Below, piece by piece: positions 16,694 to 26,436 of a DNA stretch of 64,000 nucleotides (position 1 is the first letter of the stretch; each line of letters opens with the position of its first letter). The stretch is from Chloroflexota bacterium (GTDB lineage: Bacteria > Chloroflexota > Anaerolineae > Aggregatilineales > Phototrophicaceae), in the NCBI GenBank assembly GCA_026708115.1, contig JAPOVL010000048.1, positions 97,172-161,171 of the forward strand, given 5' to 3'. Both the position numbers and the translations under genes were made by a program. Under the pieces are notes generated by a model. The model was not told the origin of the DNA. It searched no databases and worked only from the letters and a program-made list of their open reading frames with translations.

Positions 16694-17656
16694 CTAATCC
16701 CACTCCGATCGGCGGCGCGTTCGCCGATACGACTCGTCGTTCTGGCCCCGCATGATCTGGCGCCGCGCTTTCTGTACATCGCTTTCGTGTTTGAGCAGGA
16801 CTGTCAAAGTCGTTTCCAGTGTTTTTTCGTCGATGCTATCAGCATTGAGCATGACCAGCGCCTTCGCCCAGTCGATCGTTTCGGAGACGCTGGGATTCTT
16901 TTTCAAGTCCAGCCGGCGCAAACCTTGCACCACCTCAACGGTTTGCTGCGCCAGTTTATCCTCCATCTCCGGCACGCGCATTTTGACGATATTCATTTCC
17001 GCTTCGTGGCTGGGATAATCGACGAAGAGATAGAGGCAGCGTCGTTTGAGCGCTTCGGAAAGTTCGCGCGTGTTATTGCTGGTCAAGACCACACTGGGGT
17101 GGTGCCGGGCCGTGACCGTGCCCAGCTCGGGGATTGATACCTGAAAATCGCTGAGTATCTCCAGCAAAAAAGCTTCAAACTCGGCATCGGCGCGGTCGAT
17201 CTCGTCAATCAGCAAAACGGCCGGTTCATCGCTCAAAAGCGCCGCCAACAGTGGACGCGCCAGCAAGAAACGTTCGCTGAAGAAGACGTCGTCTTCTTCG
17301 CCCAGGCGGTCGGCGGCTTGCCGCAAGGTATCAGCCGCGGCCAGCAGATCGCTCAACTTGTCGCGCAGCAACTGCGTATAGAGCATTTGCTTGGCATATT
17401 CCCATTCGTAAAGCGCTTTATTCTCGTCCAGCCCCTCGTAACATTGCAGGCGAATCAAGGGCTTGTCAGCCGCGGCCGACCAGGCCTTCGCCAGTTCCGT
17501 CTTGCCAACGCCTGCGGGTCCTTCGACCAGAAGCGGCTTGCCCAGCTTGTCGGCCAGGAAAACGACCGTAGAGATGTCGTCGCTGGCGATGTACTGCTCT
17601 TGGCTGAGCGCATTGGTGACACCTGTTACGTCTTCAAACATAGGTTTACGATCCAT
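16694..17656 (-). CDS. MoxR-type AAA+ ATPase
   Basis: The protein has about 320 residues from the chosen ATG (MDRKPMFEDV), the usual MoxR length. Upstream ATG 17737 would add 27 residues. MoxR ATPases act as chaperones that remodel or activate partner proteins together with VWA-domain proteins. Walker A is GPAGVGKTELA near residue 40, Walker B VLLIDEIDRAD near 148, and sensor 1 lies in VVLTSNNTRELSEALKRR. The LFVDYP segment is typical. A CoxE-like VWA gene that could be its partner lies 9 kb away at 26437. Confidence 0.93.
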   Translation of the reverse strand: MDRKPMFEDVTGVTNALSQEQYIASDDISTVVFLADKLGKPLLVEGPAGVGKTELAKAWSAAADKPLIRLQCYEGLDENKALYEWEYAKQMLYTQLLRDKLSDLLAAADTLRQAADRLGEEDDVFFSERFLLARPLLAALLSDEPAVLLIDEIDRADAEFEAFLLEILSDFQVSIPELGTVTARHHPSVVLTSNNTRELSEALKRRCLYLFVDYPSHEAEMNIVKMRVPEMEDKLAQQTVEVVQGLRRLDLKKNPSVSETIDWAKALVMLNADSIDEKTLETTLTVLLKHESDVQKARRQIMRGQNDESYRRTRRRSEWD

Positions 17657-17831
17657 TCTGTCGCGCGATGAGTAGGGCCAAACCGTGTATTTGGAGTGTA
17701 ACCGACTTGCTCTTGTCCTGGCAAGCACACTCATCAAAGTCTAGCCCGCAGAGCGCGTAAGTTGACAAGACAGCTCTAAGTTGTTCTATTCGTGAGGAGA
17801 AATCATCCCCAAGACACTGAAGGAGATAAAG

Positions 17832-18302
17832 ATGCCGGATGTATTCTTACAAGAAACTGTGCCCCTGCCACCGCAAGCCGCATTTGATACATTCGTGGGG
17901 CAAATGGACGTCTGGTGGCCGCGGCAAGGTGTCTTTCCCTACAGCTTCGCGCCGGAGGGCGCCTTCCCGCGGCACATCCGTTTTGAGGCGGAGTTGAACG
18001 GGCGCTATTTCGAGATCTTTTCCGATGGCAGCGAATACGAAATCGGCCGCATCACCGTCTGGCAGCCGCCCGATTCTTTGGGTTACACCTGGCAGGATCC
18101 TACCTGGCCGGGCCAAAACCAGATCAGCTTGCGCTTTGATTTTGATGGCGAGTGCACACTTGTTACTTACAAACAGGATGGCTTCACAGGCGCGGGCGTG
18201 CCGGATCTGATTCCCTATTATCAGATCGGTTGCCGACAGACGCTTTCGTCATACATCGCGCACTGCCGCGCGATCTTTGAATTGCAGCAGCTAGGGCAGT
18301 GA
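17832..18302 (+). CDS. SRPBCC-fold (AHSA1-like) protein
   Basis: The 156-residue protein starts at ATG 17832 after AAGGAG. The pattern fits the START/AHSA1 superfamily: an initial FLQETVPLPPQAAFDTFVG strand-helix, then ITVWQPPDSLGYTW and LVTYKQDGF strands, and a long C-terminal helix with YYQIGCRQTLSSYIAHC. Such proteins bind hydrophobic ligands or act as stress or resistance factors. The specific role is unknown. It is convergent with coaBC, whose stop lies 1 bp away. Confidence 0.8.
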   Translation: MPDVFLQETVPLPPQAAFDTFVGQMDVWWPRQGVFPYSFAPEGAFPRHIRFEAELNGRYFEIFSDGSEYEIGRITVWQPPDSLGYTWQDPTWPGQNQISLRFDFDGECTLVTYKQDGFTGAGVPDLIPYYQIGCRQTLSSYIAHCRAIFELQQLGQ

Positions 18303-18303
18303 T

Positions 18304-19536
18304 TCAGTCGAGCAGCCCGCCGATCCGTTCGATAATGTAGGCGCCGATATCAGCCTTGCTGCGTCGGTCAATCTTGTGTAATCCGCCATCCATATCCAGC
18401 ACAAGCACGCGATTGGTATCCACTTGAAATCCGGCGTCGTTGGCGGTGATGTCGTTGGCAATCAACAGGTCCAATCCCTTTCGTTGCAGCTTGTCAGTGG
18501 CGTTTTCGACCAGATTCTCGCTTTCAGCGGCGAAGCCAACCACGATCATGGGATAACCCGTATCAGCGCGCCTTTGCTTAACCGTCATCAGAATGTCGGC
18601 GGTGCGTTCCAGGGGCAAGGTCAAATCGTGGTCCGCTTTCTTGATCTTCTGCTGGGAAACATCGGCTGGTTTGTAATCGGCCACCGCCGCTGCCATGACC
18701 AACGCAGTCGATTCAACAAGGTTTTCCAGTACGGCCTCTTGCATCGCCCCGGCAGAATCGACCGAAACCAGCCTGGCGCCAATTGGGGGCGCCAGGTGCT
18801 GCGCTGCCGAGATCAAGACAACCTCCGCGCCCGCATCGAGCGCGGCTTGCGCGATGGCATAGCCCTGCTTGCCGGACGAGCGATTGCTGAGGTAACGCAC
18901 TGGATCAAGCGCCTCTCGCGTGCCGCCGGCCGTGACCACCAGCTTGTGTCCCGACAGTTCACCATCCAGGCCCAGAATCCGCCGGACTTGCCCCATCAAG
19001 GTCGACGTCTCTGGCAGGCGCCCCAAGCCCGACAAGCCGCTGGCAAAACGCCCGATTTCCGGTTCGATCACGTGGACGTCGCGCGACCGCAAGACTTCGA
19101 GGTTGGCGCGCAGCGCGGGGTTCTCGTACATAGCGCCGTCCATAGCCGGGGCGATGGCGAGGGGGCATTTTGCAGCCAGGGCCGTTACTGCCAGAAGGTC
19201 GTCGGCTAGTCCATGCGCCAGCTTGGCGATCGTGTTGGCAGTTGCGGGGGCGATCAGGAGAAAGTCGGCCTCTTCCGCCAAACCTATATGCGCGATGTGT
19301 GTTGGCAAGCCGCCGTCCGCGTCGCTCTGCCACAGATCTGTGTACACCGGACGTCCGCTCACCGACTGAAAGGCAAGCGGAGCGACAAATCGCTGTGCGG
19401 CTTCTGTCATGATCACGTCGACGGCGACGCCCGACTGCGTCAATTTGCTAACGAGATCAAGCGACTTGTAGCTGGCGATGCTCCCGCAGACACCCAGGAT
19501 AATGCGTTTGCCGTCTAATAACGCGATTGTATCCAT
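18304..19536 (-). CDS. coaBC: Bifunctional phosphopantothenoylcysteine decarboxylase/phosphopantothenate-cysteine ligase
   Basis: The 410-residue protein performs two steps of coenzyme A synthesis. The FMN-binding CoaC half covers about residues 1-185 (GVCGSIASYKSLDLVSKL, catalytic His in HIAHIGLAE). The CoaB half follows, with NRSSGKQGYAIAQAAL and QKIKKADHD. Two CoaC positions differ from the E. coli pattern. The PAMN motif reads PAMDGAM, and the flap region reads ASGLSGLGRLPE, with Ser where E. coli has the proton-donating Cys. As far as I recall, such variants occur in other phyla, so activity is still likely. Confidence 0.95.
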   Translation of the reverse strand: MDTIALLDGKRIILGVCGSIASYKSLDLVSKLTQSGVAVDVIMTEAAQRFVAPLAFQSVSGRPVYTDLWQSDADGGLPTHIAHIGLAEEADFLLIAPATANTIAKLAHGLADDLLAVTALAAKCPLAIAPAMDGAMYENPALRANLEVLRSRDVHVIEPEIGRFASGLSGLGRLPETSTLMGQVRRILGLDGELSGHKLVVTAGGTREALDPVRYLSNRSSGKQGYAIAQAALDAGAEVVLISAAQHLAPPIGARLVSVDSAGAMQEAVLENLVESTALVMAAAVADYKPADVSQQKIKKADHDLTLPLERTADILMTVKQRRADTGYPMIVVGFAAESENLVENATDKLQRKGLDLLIANDITANDAGFQVDTNRVLVLDMDGGLHKIDRRSKADIGAYIIERIGGLLD

Positions 19537-19727
19537 GGCTCACTTTGTGCTAGTCCTGCAGTTCCATGTTACACAATGCGCGGCGGAAACAAAAGGATTT
19601 CGTATAATCAGTCGCGCTGCAAACGCTGAAATAGTAGGCAAAGAGCAGGGCAAATCAACTCGCGTCAAGCTGCCCTTTCTGATAGAGTTGACTCTACTGT
19701 CGGGGCGTATAAAGCGGGAGATACGGT

Positions 19728-20966
19728 ATGAATTCGGGCGAGGCAACCAGGGCGATTCACGCGCTGTGCTCGATGTTCATCGCCCTCGTTTTGCTTTTGT
19801 CCGCGTGCAGCCTCGGCGTCCCAAGCGCGGCCGTCGCGCCGGTAGCGTTTGCCGGTCCTCCGGTGATCCGTATCGCTTCTCCTTTGCCGGATCAAACATT
19901 TTTGTCCGGGGCAACGGTCATCGTACAAGCGCGCATTGAGAATGCGGGCCCGGATTTGGCACGGGTGACGATGCTGCTGGATGGCGATGTGATCGGCGAA
20001 AAGCAAGGTCCCAATCCCATTGGCGCTTCGGTCGTACCGGTCACGATCGACTGGCCCACGAGCAGACCTGGTCAATTCGAGATCACAGTGGCGGCGGAAC
20101 GCGGCGATGGCAGCGGTGCCAGCGAGAGCGTTTCGATCTCGGTCGTCCTAGCACCTGCAGACGAGGAAACGCAGGAAAGCGTCGAAGTCGTCCCTCCAGC
20201 GGAAGAAATCGTCGACGCTACAGTTGTCCCGCCCCCTGACGAAACCGCCGTGCTTAGCACAGCCGCGCCAGTCGTTTCCGCAACCCCTCCGCCACCAACC
20301 AGCCCGTCCGTGCTTTCGAGCAGAAGCGTAGCGGCGGTGATTGCGAAGCCGTCTAACTTGCGTCGCGGTCCCGGAACGTCCTTTGAACTGGTCGGAAGCA
20401 TTGCCGTCAACCAAGAAGTTGTCATCGTTGCGGTGAATCCCGATCGTGACTGGTACCACATTCGTTACGGCGCCCAGGGCGATGCCTGGATCTATTCGGA
20501 ACTGGTTAGTCCCGGCGGCGATCTGGTAGGCCTTCCCGTGGAGTCGGGTCCGGCGCCAGTTGAGCCGGCGGCTGACGCGCCTTCGGCCGGCGGCGTTAAT
20601 CTGGTGATCGCGGGCATTAGACTCGAGCCTCAGAATCTGGTCTGCAACCAGGCTGGCAAGGTAACTGTGTCGATACGCAATGAAGGCACTGAAGACGCGG
20701 CTACCGGCGGTTGGATAGCGGTGGAAGACAACATTCCCGGTCGCGACGAGCCTGTGGCGCGGTCAGATCCAGCGAGCCCCTTCCCAACGATACGAGCCGG
20801 GGAAACCATCACGGCAATACCCGTCAACATTACCGTTAGCGTATATTATGAAGAAGTGCATCAGATCGTTGTTTCCATCGATAGTGGCGGGCACATTGCC
20901 GAAACGAATGAAAACGACAATTCCGACTACAGAGAATATACCTTGCAGCGGGGCAACTGTCCCTAA
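19728..20966 (+). CDS. Lipoprotein with SH3b and CARDB domains
   Basis: The 412-residue protein starts at ATG 19728. A lipobox (LLLSAC) near residue 27 marks it as an exported lipoprotein. Residues about 45-140 form an Ig-like domain (PVIRIASPLPDQTFLSGATV). A Pro/Val/Thr linker follows. A bacterial SH3 domain lies at about 205-265 (SNLRRGPGTSFELVGSI, then WYHIRYG and AWIYSELV). A C-terminal CARDB domain has NLVIAGIRLEP and AETNENDN. It probably binds cell-wall or extracellular polymers. No catalytic motif is visible. Confidence 0.85.
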   Translation: MNSGEATRAIHALCSMFIALVLLLSACSLGVPSAAVAPVAFAGPPVIRIASPLPDQTFLSGATVIVQARIENAGPDLARVTMLLDGDVIGEKQGPNPIGASVVPVTIDWPTSRPGQFEITVAAERGDGSGASESVSISVVLAPADEETQESVEVVPPAEEIVDATVVPPPDETAVLSTAAPVVSATPPPPTSPSVLSSRSVAAVIAKPSNLRRGPGTSFELVGSIAVNQEVVIVAVNPDRDWYHIRYGAQGDAWIYSELVSPGGDLVGLPVESGPAPVEPAADAPSAGGVNLVIAGIRLEPQNLVCNQAGKVTVSIRNEGTEDAATGGWIAVEDNIPGRDEPVARSDPASPFPTIRAGETITAIPVNITVSVYYEEVHQIVVSIDSGGHIAETNENDNSDYREYTLQRGNCP

Positions 20967-21062
20967 GCACGGCCTGCGTTGCGGCGCTCCCCGACCCTAG
21001 CAATCTCCCTTGATTTACCCTACATTTTCTTCTCCTGTGCCACAACTGAAAGGCGGACTAAT

Positions 21063-21830
21063 TTGACCTCTATCCTTGTCACCAATGACGATGGTTATGA
21101 CGCGCCCGGCATCGTGGCGTTGGCGGAGGCTATGCGCGCCCTGGGCGAGGTGCGAGTCAGTGCTCCAGCCACCAATCAGAGCGGATCGGGTCACGCGATC
21201 ACCCTTTTCAAGGATATTCCGTACAGGCGTTGCGAGGTGGGAAGCGGCATCCCGGCGCTCGCGGTCAGCGGGTCGCCCGCCGATTGCATCGCTGTCGCCA
21301 TGTTGGGCTTGCTGGATCACAAGCCGGACATCGTCGTCTCCGGCATCAATCGCGGCGCAAACATGGGGCAAGACCTGACCTACAGCGGGACCGTCACCGC
21401 TGCCTTGGAAGCCGCGATACACGGCTTGCCCGCCCTTGCTATATCGCTGGCCGCGCCGCGCGCCGACCGCGTCGAAGACTATCAGGCAGCGGCGGAGATC
21501 GCGATTCGCATCGCGCGCAAGGTGTTGGAAGAGGGACTGCCGCCTTTGACGATCCTCAGCGTCAACGTGCCGGACGTGGCCCATTTTCAAGACCTGCGAG
21601 GCATCCGCCTGACGCGGCAAGGGGTGCGGATTTATCGCGACATACTCAACCACATCGACGGGGGCGTGGTCCGTGTTGAAGGCCAGCCGCCGGTCGGCAA
21701 TTTTGATGAGATAGGTACCGATATCTGGGCGGTTCATCGCGACTTTGTCAGCGTGACGCCGGTCCATCTCGATATGACGGCGCATCAATTCATGGCGACG
21801 CTGGAAGCCTGGGACCTGCGCTTGTCATAG
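21063..21830 (+). CDS. surE: 5'-nucleotidase SurE
   Basis: The protein has 255 residues from a TTG start at 21063, chosen because the conserved N-terminus (SILVTNDDGYDAPGI) begins there and GGCGGA lies upstream. SurE is a metal-dependent phosphatase of nucleoside monophosphates. The metal site is in TNDDG (Asp-Asp), the ATNQSGSGHAIT segment, and the VSGINRGANMGQDLTYSGTVTAALEA block, all typical. The C-terminal domain contains TDIWAVHRDFVSVTPVHLDMT. The length matches the family. Confidence 0.95.
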   Translation: MTSILVTNDDGYDAPGIVALAEAMRALGEVRVSAPATNQSGSGHAITLFKDIPYRRCEVGSGIPALAVSGSPADCIAVAMLGLLDHKPDIVVSGINRGANMGQDLTYSGTVTAALEAAIHGLPALAISLAAPRADRVEDYQAAAEIAIRIARKVLEEGLPPLTILSVNVPDVAHFQDLRGIRLTRQGVRIYRDILNHIDGGVVRVEGQPPVGNFDEIGTDIWAVHRDFVSVTPVHLDMTAHQFMATLEAWDLRLS

Positions 21831-21864
21831 CGCTACAGTTGCATCGCCCTGGATTCATCGAGCC

Positions 21865-23388
21865 TCAAACATCAAATTCGACGCCCTGCGCCAGCGGCAA
21901 TTCGCTGGAGTAGTTGATGGTATTCGTCTGCCTTCGCATATAAGCTTTCCAGGCATCGGAGCCGGATTCGCGCCCGCCGCCGGTATCTTTTTCGCCACCG
22001 AATGCGCCGCCGATCTCGGCGCCGCTGGTGCCGATGTTGATGTTGGCGATACCACAGTCGGACCCGGCATGGGATAAAAAGCGTTCCGCCGCCTGCAGGT
22101 CGCGTGTGAACATCGCACTGGATAGCCCCTGCGGCACCGCGTTATGCATGGCGATGGCTTCATCCAGCGTCTCATACGTCATAACATACAGGATGGGCGC
22201 AAAGGTCTCTTCATATACTAGCGTGGTCTGCCGCGGCATACGGATGATGGTCGGCTCGACGTAGTTTGCGCCGATGGCCGGCAGCTTGCCTCCGCCCGTC
22301 AACACGCGCCCGCCTTCCGCCTCGGCCCTGTCAATCGCTTCCATCATCGCATCAACAGCGCGGCCATTAACTAGTGGGCCCAGCAGCACGCCCTCCGCCA
22401 TGGGATCGCCAACTGTCACGGATTGGTAGGCGCGAACGAGTCGATCGCAAAACTCGTCAACAAGCGAGTGCTCCACAAAGAGCCGGCGGGTGGTGGTGCA
22501 GCGTTGCCCGGCGGTTCCGACGGCGCCAAAAAGAATGGCGCGGATGGCCATGTCCAGGTCGGCGTCGGCGCTGACGATGATGCCATTATTGCCTCCCAGT
22601 TCCAAAATGCAGCGCCCCAGGCGTCCTGCAACCGCCCGGGCTACATGCCTGCCCACGCGGATCGAGCCGGTAAAGCTGATCAGCGGGAGGCGTTCATCGC
22701 GGATCATAGGTTCGCCTATCGAGTCGTTGTCGCCGATGACTATATTGAAGACACCGGTAAGGTCGTGCTTCGCCATCACGCGATTGCAGATCCGCTGTAT
22801 CGCAATCGCTGTCAAAGGGGTCGTCGGCGACGGCTTCCATATCATCGTATCGCCGCAGACAGCCGCGATGGCCGCATTCCAGGACCAGACCGCTACCGGA
22901 AAATTGAAAGCAGTGATGATACCAATCGGTCCCAGCGGGTGCCATTGCTCGTACATGCGATGACCCGGGCGCTCCGAATGCATGGTTAAGCCATAAAGTT
23001 GCCGGGACAAGCCCACAGCGAAGTCGCAGATGTCGATCATCTCTTGCACTTCACCCAGGCCTTCGGTACGGATCTTGCCATTTTCCAATGTAATCAATTC
23101 GCCCAAGGGTTCTTTGTATTCTCGCAGGGCATTGCCCAGATCGCGGATGAGCTCTCCGCGTTTTGGCGCCGGTAGCGCGCGCCATTGATCAAAGCCCCCT
23201 TGCGCGGCCGACACCGCTTGGTCATAGTTTTGGGCAGTGGCCTGCACGACGGTGGCAATGACCTCGTTGTTGGCAGGGTTGATCGACTGCAGTTCCGCGC
23301 CCTGCGGATCATGGATCCAGTTATCGACGCCGCAACAGACACCGGCGTTCACTTCGCTGATGCCAAGCCTTTCTAAAATATCTTTCAT
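21865..23388 (-). CDS. Aldehyde dehydrogenase, family 7 (aminoadipate-semialdehyde/piperideine-6-carboxylate type)
   Basis: The protein has 507 residues from ATG 23388, which follows AAGGAGG by 9 nt. It oxidises an aldehyde with NAD(P)+. The catalytic Cys is in TAGQRCTTTRRLF near residue 295 and the general-base Glu in LELGGNNG near 260. The C-terminal block NIGTSGAEIGGAFGGEKDT with GRESGSDAWK is characteristic of ALDH7 enzymes that act on alpha-aminoadipic semialdehyde in lysine catabolism. No other lysine-degradation gene is adjacent, so the substrate is inferred from the family only. Confidence 0.9.
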   Translation of the reverse strand: MKDILERLGISEVNAGVCCGVDNWIHDPQGAELQSINPANNEVIATVVQATAQNYDQAVSAAQGGFDQWRALPAPKRGELIRDLGNALREYKEPLGELITLENGKIRTEGLGEVQEMIDICDFAVGLSRQLYGLTMHSERPGHRMYEQWHPLGPIGIITAFNFPVAVWSWNAAIAAVCGDTMIWKPSPTTPLTAIAIQRICNRVMAKHDLTGVFNIVIGDNDSIGEPMIRDERLPLISFTGSIRVGRHVARAVAGRLGRCILELGGNNGIIVSADADLDMAIRAILFGAVGTAGQRCTTTRRLFVEHSLVDEFCDRLVRAYQSVTVGDPMAEGVLLGPLVNGRAVDAMMEAIDRAEAEGGRVLTGGGKLPAIGANYVEPTIIRMPRQTTLVYEETFAPILYVMTYETLDEAIAMHNAVPQGLSSAMFTRDLQAAERFLSHAGSDCGIANINIGTSGAEIGGAFGGEKDTGGGRESGSDAWKAYMRRQTNTINYSSELPLAQGVEFDV

Positions 23389-23426
23389 GTCTGAAGCCTC
23401 CTTGGATGTCACGTCGCCGCCCTTGG

Positions 23427-24101
23427 TCAAGGCGGCTTTAGGTAGATTGGCATCACCTGAGCGGCTGGATATGATTCATGATCATTTTGGCGCAGTCGTT
23501 CCCAGGCGATCTGCGCCATATAACCGGCGCGTCGGAATCGCTCGGCCGGCGAAAGCAGCGTGATTCGTCCACCTGCGCCACGTGCCATGCGTACTTTCTG
23601 CAGCCCGTCCTTATCGATCTCGCCGGTAAGCGTACACGGCATATCGCAGGCGGCAAGCAATTCATCCCAGCTTCCCAGTTTCATTTCGCCCGAGATGCGC
23701 CAGGCGTTGCCCTCACAGTGATAGACCGCCCAAATGACCCGGCTGCGTCCAGCGGGCACGGTCACGATCAACGGGAGCGAGGGATTCGCCGCATTTGAAG
23801 CTGCAGCGATCGTGTCGAGGGTGGTCACGGGCACGAGTGGCAAATCACGAGCGGCTGCCATGCCCTTTGCCAAAGCGACGCCTATTCGTAGTCCCGTATA
23901 CGAGCCCGGACCGATGGCAACCGCTAGCGAGCTTAGTTCGCCCGTTTTGGTGTCGGTATGCGCCAAGATCTGTTCAATTATGGGCGCCAATAGCGCGCTA
24001 TGCTTCCTGTCGACGGTCAATGTGCATTCGGCCACTAGGCGATCGCCGTCGTGGAGCGCAAGGCTCAACAAGCGAGTGGCGGTGTCAATTGCCAGCAACA
24101 T
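23427..24101 (-). CDS. tsaB: tRNA threonylcarbamoyladenosine biosynthesis protein TsaB
   Basis: The 224-residue protein starts with LLAIDTATRLLSLAL and has GPGSYTGLRIGVALAKGMA near residue 75, the hallmarks of TsaB. TsaB is a catalytically degenerate ASKHA-fold partner of TsaD in t6A tRNA modification at position 37. The TsaD gene is not in the window. It lies 15 bp downstream of tsaE on the same strand, which supports a shared operon. Confidence 0.93.
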   Translation of the reverse strand: MLLAIDTATRLLSLALHDGDRLVAECTLTVDRKHSALLAPIIEQILAHTDTKTGELSSLAVAIGPGSYTGLRIGVALAKGMAAARDLPLVPVTTLDTIAAASNAANPSLPLIVTVPAGRSRVIWAVYHCEGNAWRISGEMKLGSWDELLAACDMPCTLTGEIDKDGLQKVRMARGAGGRITLLSPAERFRRAGYMAQIAWERLRQNDHESYPAAQVMPIYLKPP

Positions 24102-24116
24102 CAGCTCTGTCTTTGT

Positions 24117-24626
24117 TTACTTGATCGTAATGCGACTGATCAATTGCCGATAGTGGGCAAGAAGTGACACATGACGCTCGCCGCAAGCTCGAGAGACGAA
24201 ATGGCGCTGCGATCCTCCACCGTCGAAGATGTCGATCCACATACGCGCAGAGGGCAGAACTGCCTGGATGCGCTCGGGCCATTCCAGGAGCGCCGTTGCC
24301 GTGCTATCCAGGATGTCATCCAATCCGATCGAATCCACATCGCCGGGACTGCTGATGCGGTAACAATCAATATGAAAGAGACGGGCGTCATCCGTGGCAC
24401 GCCTGTGCTCGTGCACCAGGTTGAAGGTTGGACTGGTCAAGGGCGTAGCCGCGCCCCATCCGGCGCCGATTCCTCGGCTATAAATCGTTTTCCCGGCGCC
24501 CAAATCGCCGGACAGGCAGATCAGATCACGGGCGCGCAGCAACTGGCCGAGAGATCGTCCAAGACTCTCGGTATGCTGCGGACTGTCGCTGGTGAACTCC
24601 CACTGATTTCGCCGCTGGACAGACAT
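24117..24626 (-). CDS. tsaE: tRNA threonylcarbamoyladenosine biosynthesis ATPase TsaE
   Basis: The protein has 169 residues from ATG 24626, preceded by AGGAGA at 6 nt. Walker A is GDLGAGKT near residue 43. LTSPTFNLVHEH (switch I) and LFHIDCYRI follow, then LLEWPERI (Walker B-like). All are diagnostic of TsaE, the ATPase of the t6A complex with TsaB and TsaD. It precedes tsaB in the same direction. Confidence 0.94.
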   Translation of the reverse strand: MSVQRRNQWEFTSDSPQHTESLGRSLGQLLRARDLICLSGDLGAGKTIYSRGIGAGWGAATPLTSPTFNLVHEHRRATDDARLFHIDCYRISSPGDVDSIGLDDILDSTATALLEWPERIQAVLPSARMWIDIFDGGGSQRHFVSRACGERHVSLLAHYRQLISRITIK

Positions 24627-24890
24627 TGCGGTCTCCTGCCCCCATTCGTTCCGGCAATTATACCCGTTGGCATCTGTTTTTTCGCCGATAGTCTGCAATC
24701 ATGTCAGGCGCATAATGCGAAGAAGATTGGCTTCCCCCTTGTCATATGCCGCTTTACTCGCCCGTGTTGCAACACATCGGCGGCGTTGTCAAACCTAGCA
24801 GTTAGCCGCTCACTTCGCTTGAGCACCCGCTGACCTTGGGCTATACTGCTCTTGTACGCGTTCAAGCAATTGCAGGCATGCGAAAGACCC

Positions 24891-25295
24891 ATGAAAGGCG
24901 ACGACCGCAGTCATGCGCTCGAGACTATTTTGCAACGGCTTTGCTTGGTGGTGGAGCAGGTCAAGTGCTGTGTGGTTGTCAGCGAAGATGGTCTGCCTGT
25001 CGCCAGTTACCCGTTTGCCGCCGACGGCGACATCCCGGGGCAAAAGATTGAGAGCGCCGAGTTGGCGGCGCTGGCAGCGTCGCTGAGCGGCGCAGGTGAG
25101 CGAACGATGCATCGTCTGGCGCAAGGCAAGCCGGGGCGGCTGGTTTTGGAAGGGGAGGCCGGTACAATGTTGTCCTTTCCGGTCGGGGAGGTATCGTTGG
25201 CCCTTCTGGTAGATTCCGATGCCAATCTCGCGCAAGTCTTGTTCGCCGCGCAGAAGGCCGCCGAAGATATCGAATCTGTGCTTTCGCCGGTCTGA
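24891..25295 (+). CDS. Roadblock/LC7-domain protein
   Basis: The protein has 134 residues from ATG 24891; an in-frame ATG at 24852 would add 13. The pattern fits roadblock/LC7: an N-terminal helix (LETILQRLCLVVEQV), a VVVSEDGLPVASYP strand pair, the helix SAELAALAASLSGAG, and a final strand-helix (LALLVDSDANLAQVLFAAQ). In bacteria such proteins regulate MglA-type small GTPases or gliding/polarity systems. No GTPase gene is adjacent. Confidence 0.8.
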   Translation: MKGDDRSHALETILQRLCLVVEQVKCCVVVSEDGLPVASYPFAADGDIPGQKIESAELAALAASLSGAGERTMHRLAQGKPGRLVLEGEAGTMLSFPVGEVSLALLVDSDANLAQVLFAAQKAAEDIESVLSPV

Positions 25296-25392
25296 GTTTA
25301 AGACCGGGGACGCACGGTTATCCACATTCGCGCGGAATCACTCGACCGCTAGCCGCAGCAGCAAAGGCGCTACTAGACTGACGGGTATGCGG

Positions 25393-25914
25393 TCAGGGAT
25401 CCGGGAATGCGCGGTGATAGCGCATGTGTCCGCGTACAGAGCCAATCAGGCTTTGATCCAGAACGAGCGCCATAAAATGTTCGTGCCGCCCGCCCGGCTT
25501 GACGTAATCCGAGCTGAACCCAAGCGGAAGCGCTGGCTGGAAACCAAAGCGGGGGTAATAGTTGGGACTCCCGACCAGAAACAACAGCCCAAAGCCCGCG
25601 CCTTCTACAACTTCAATGCCCGCGCGAATCAAGGCGCTGCCGATGCCTTGCCTTTGTTTGGCAGGCGCAACAGCGATGGGTCCCAAGGCCGGGAAGTGCC
25701 ATTTGTTGCTGTTTTGGGTAATCTCGACCAGGCTGTAGGCAGCGTGCCCGACTATCCGATCGTCGACAAGCGCGACCTTCGACAGCCACAAGGCTCCGTC
25801 ATCGCGCAAGCGATCGACAATGTCGGCTTGCAGGCGGCAGCCGAAGGCTTCAGCTTCGAGGGCGTGGATTTCCTTTATGTCTTCAGGTATTTCGCGTCGG
25901 ATGGATATTTGCAT
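25393..25914 (-). CDS. GNAT-family N-acetyltransferase
   Basis: The protein has 173 residues from ATG 25914 (MQISIRREIPEDI); longer starts are possible. The acetyl-CoA-binding motif is LGPIAVAPAKQRQGIGSALI near residues 80-100. The block FLVGSPNYYPRFGFQPA is typical of the YhbS-like GNAT subgroup. The acceptor is unknown. Confidence 0.9.
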   Translation of the reverse strand: MQISIRREIPEDIKEIHALEAEAFGCRLQADIVDRLRDDGALWLSKVALVDDRIVGHAAYSLVEITQNSNKWHFPALGPIAVAPAKQRQGIGSALIRAGIEVVEGAGFGLLFLVGSPNYYPRFGFQPALPLGFSSDYVKPGGRHEHFMALVLDQSLIGSVRGHMRYHRAFPDP

Positions 25915-26031
25915 TTTTCTTCTCGATAGCGCGAGCGGCAAGGAAATTCGCGGTTGCCAGGATGCCAACGGGCAACAAGAATATGCGAAGTAAGGTGCTT
26001 TTGCAAGTCCTCAAGGGATTCGGGTGCAGCT

Positions 26032-26343
26032 ATGAGCGCAGGCAAATATCTCTACTTGACCACCATCGGGCACAAGACCGGGAGGCCACACGAGATCGAA
26101 ATCTGGTACGTCGAACATCGAGGTTGCTACTATTTGGTGTCAGAAAAGCGCGAAGCGTCTCATTGGGTGCGGAATATCCGAGCGAATCCATCAATCAGCT
26201 TTCGGCTTGATAGTAGAGTATCGCGGGGTAGGGCGTCTCTACCGGACGACGCGCAACTGCTGGCGGCGGTCAAAGCCAAGATGGTCAAGAAATACGGCTG
26301 GAGCAATGGCCTGGTAATCGAACTGAAGCCGGATGTCCGGTGA
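26032..26343 (+). CDS. Short deazaflavin-dependent nitroreductase-family protein
   Basis: The protein has 103 residues from ATG 26032; the frame is open upstream to 25954. It has the split-barrel pattern of the DUF385 family: KYLYLTTIGHKTGRPHEIEIWYVEH, then YYLVSEKREASHWVRNIRANPSISFRL. It lacks the membrane tail of the paralogue at 15951. It is divergent from the GNAT gene. The cofactor and substrate are inferred only from the family. Confidence 0.8.
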   Translation: MSAGKYLYLTTIGHKTGRPHEIEIWYVEHRGCYYLVSEKREASHWVRNIRANPSISFRLDSRVSRGRASLPDDAQLLAAVKAKMVKKYGWSNGLVIELKPDVR

Positions 26344-26436
26344 GCGCCGGAATGCCAGACAATTTGCCGCGGCGGGCAAAATCGTCTACCATTTAAAAGA
26401 CCATATTGTCGCCGTCAAGCAGCAAGGCTTGCGCCC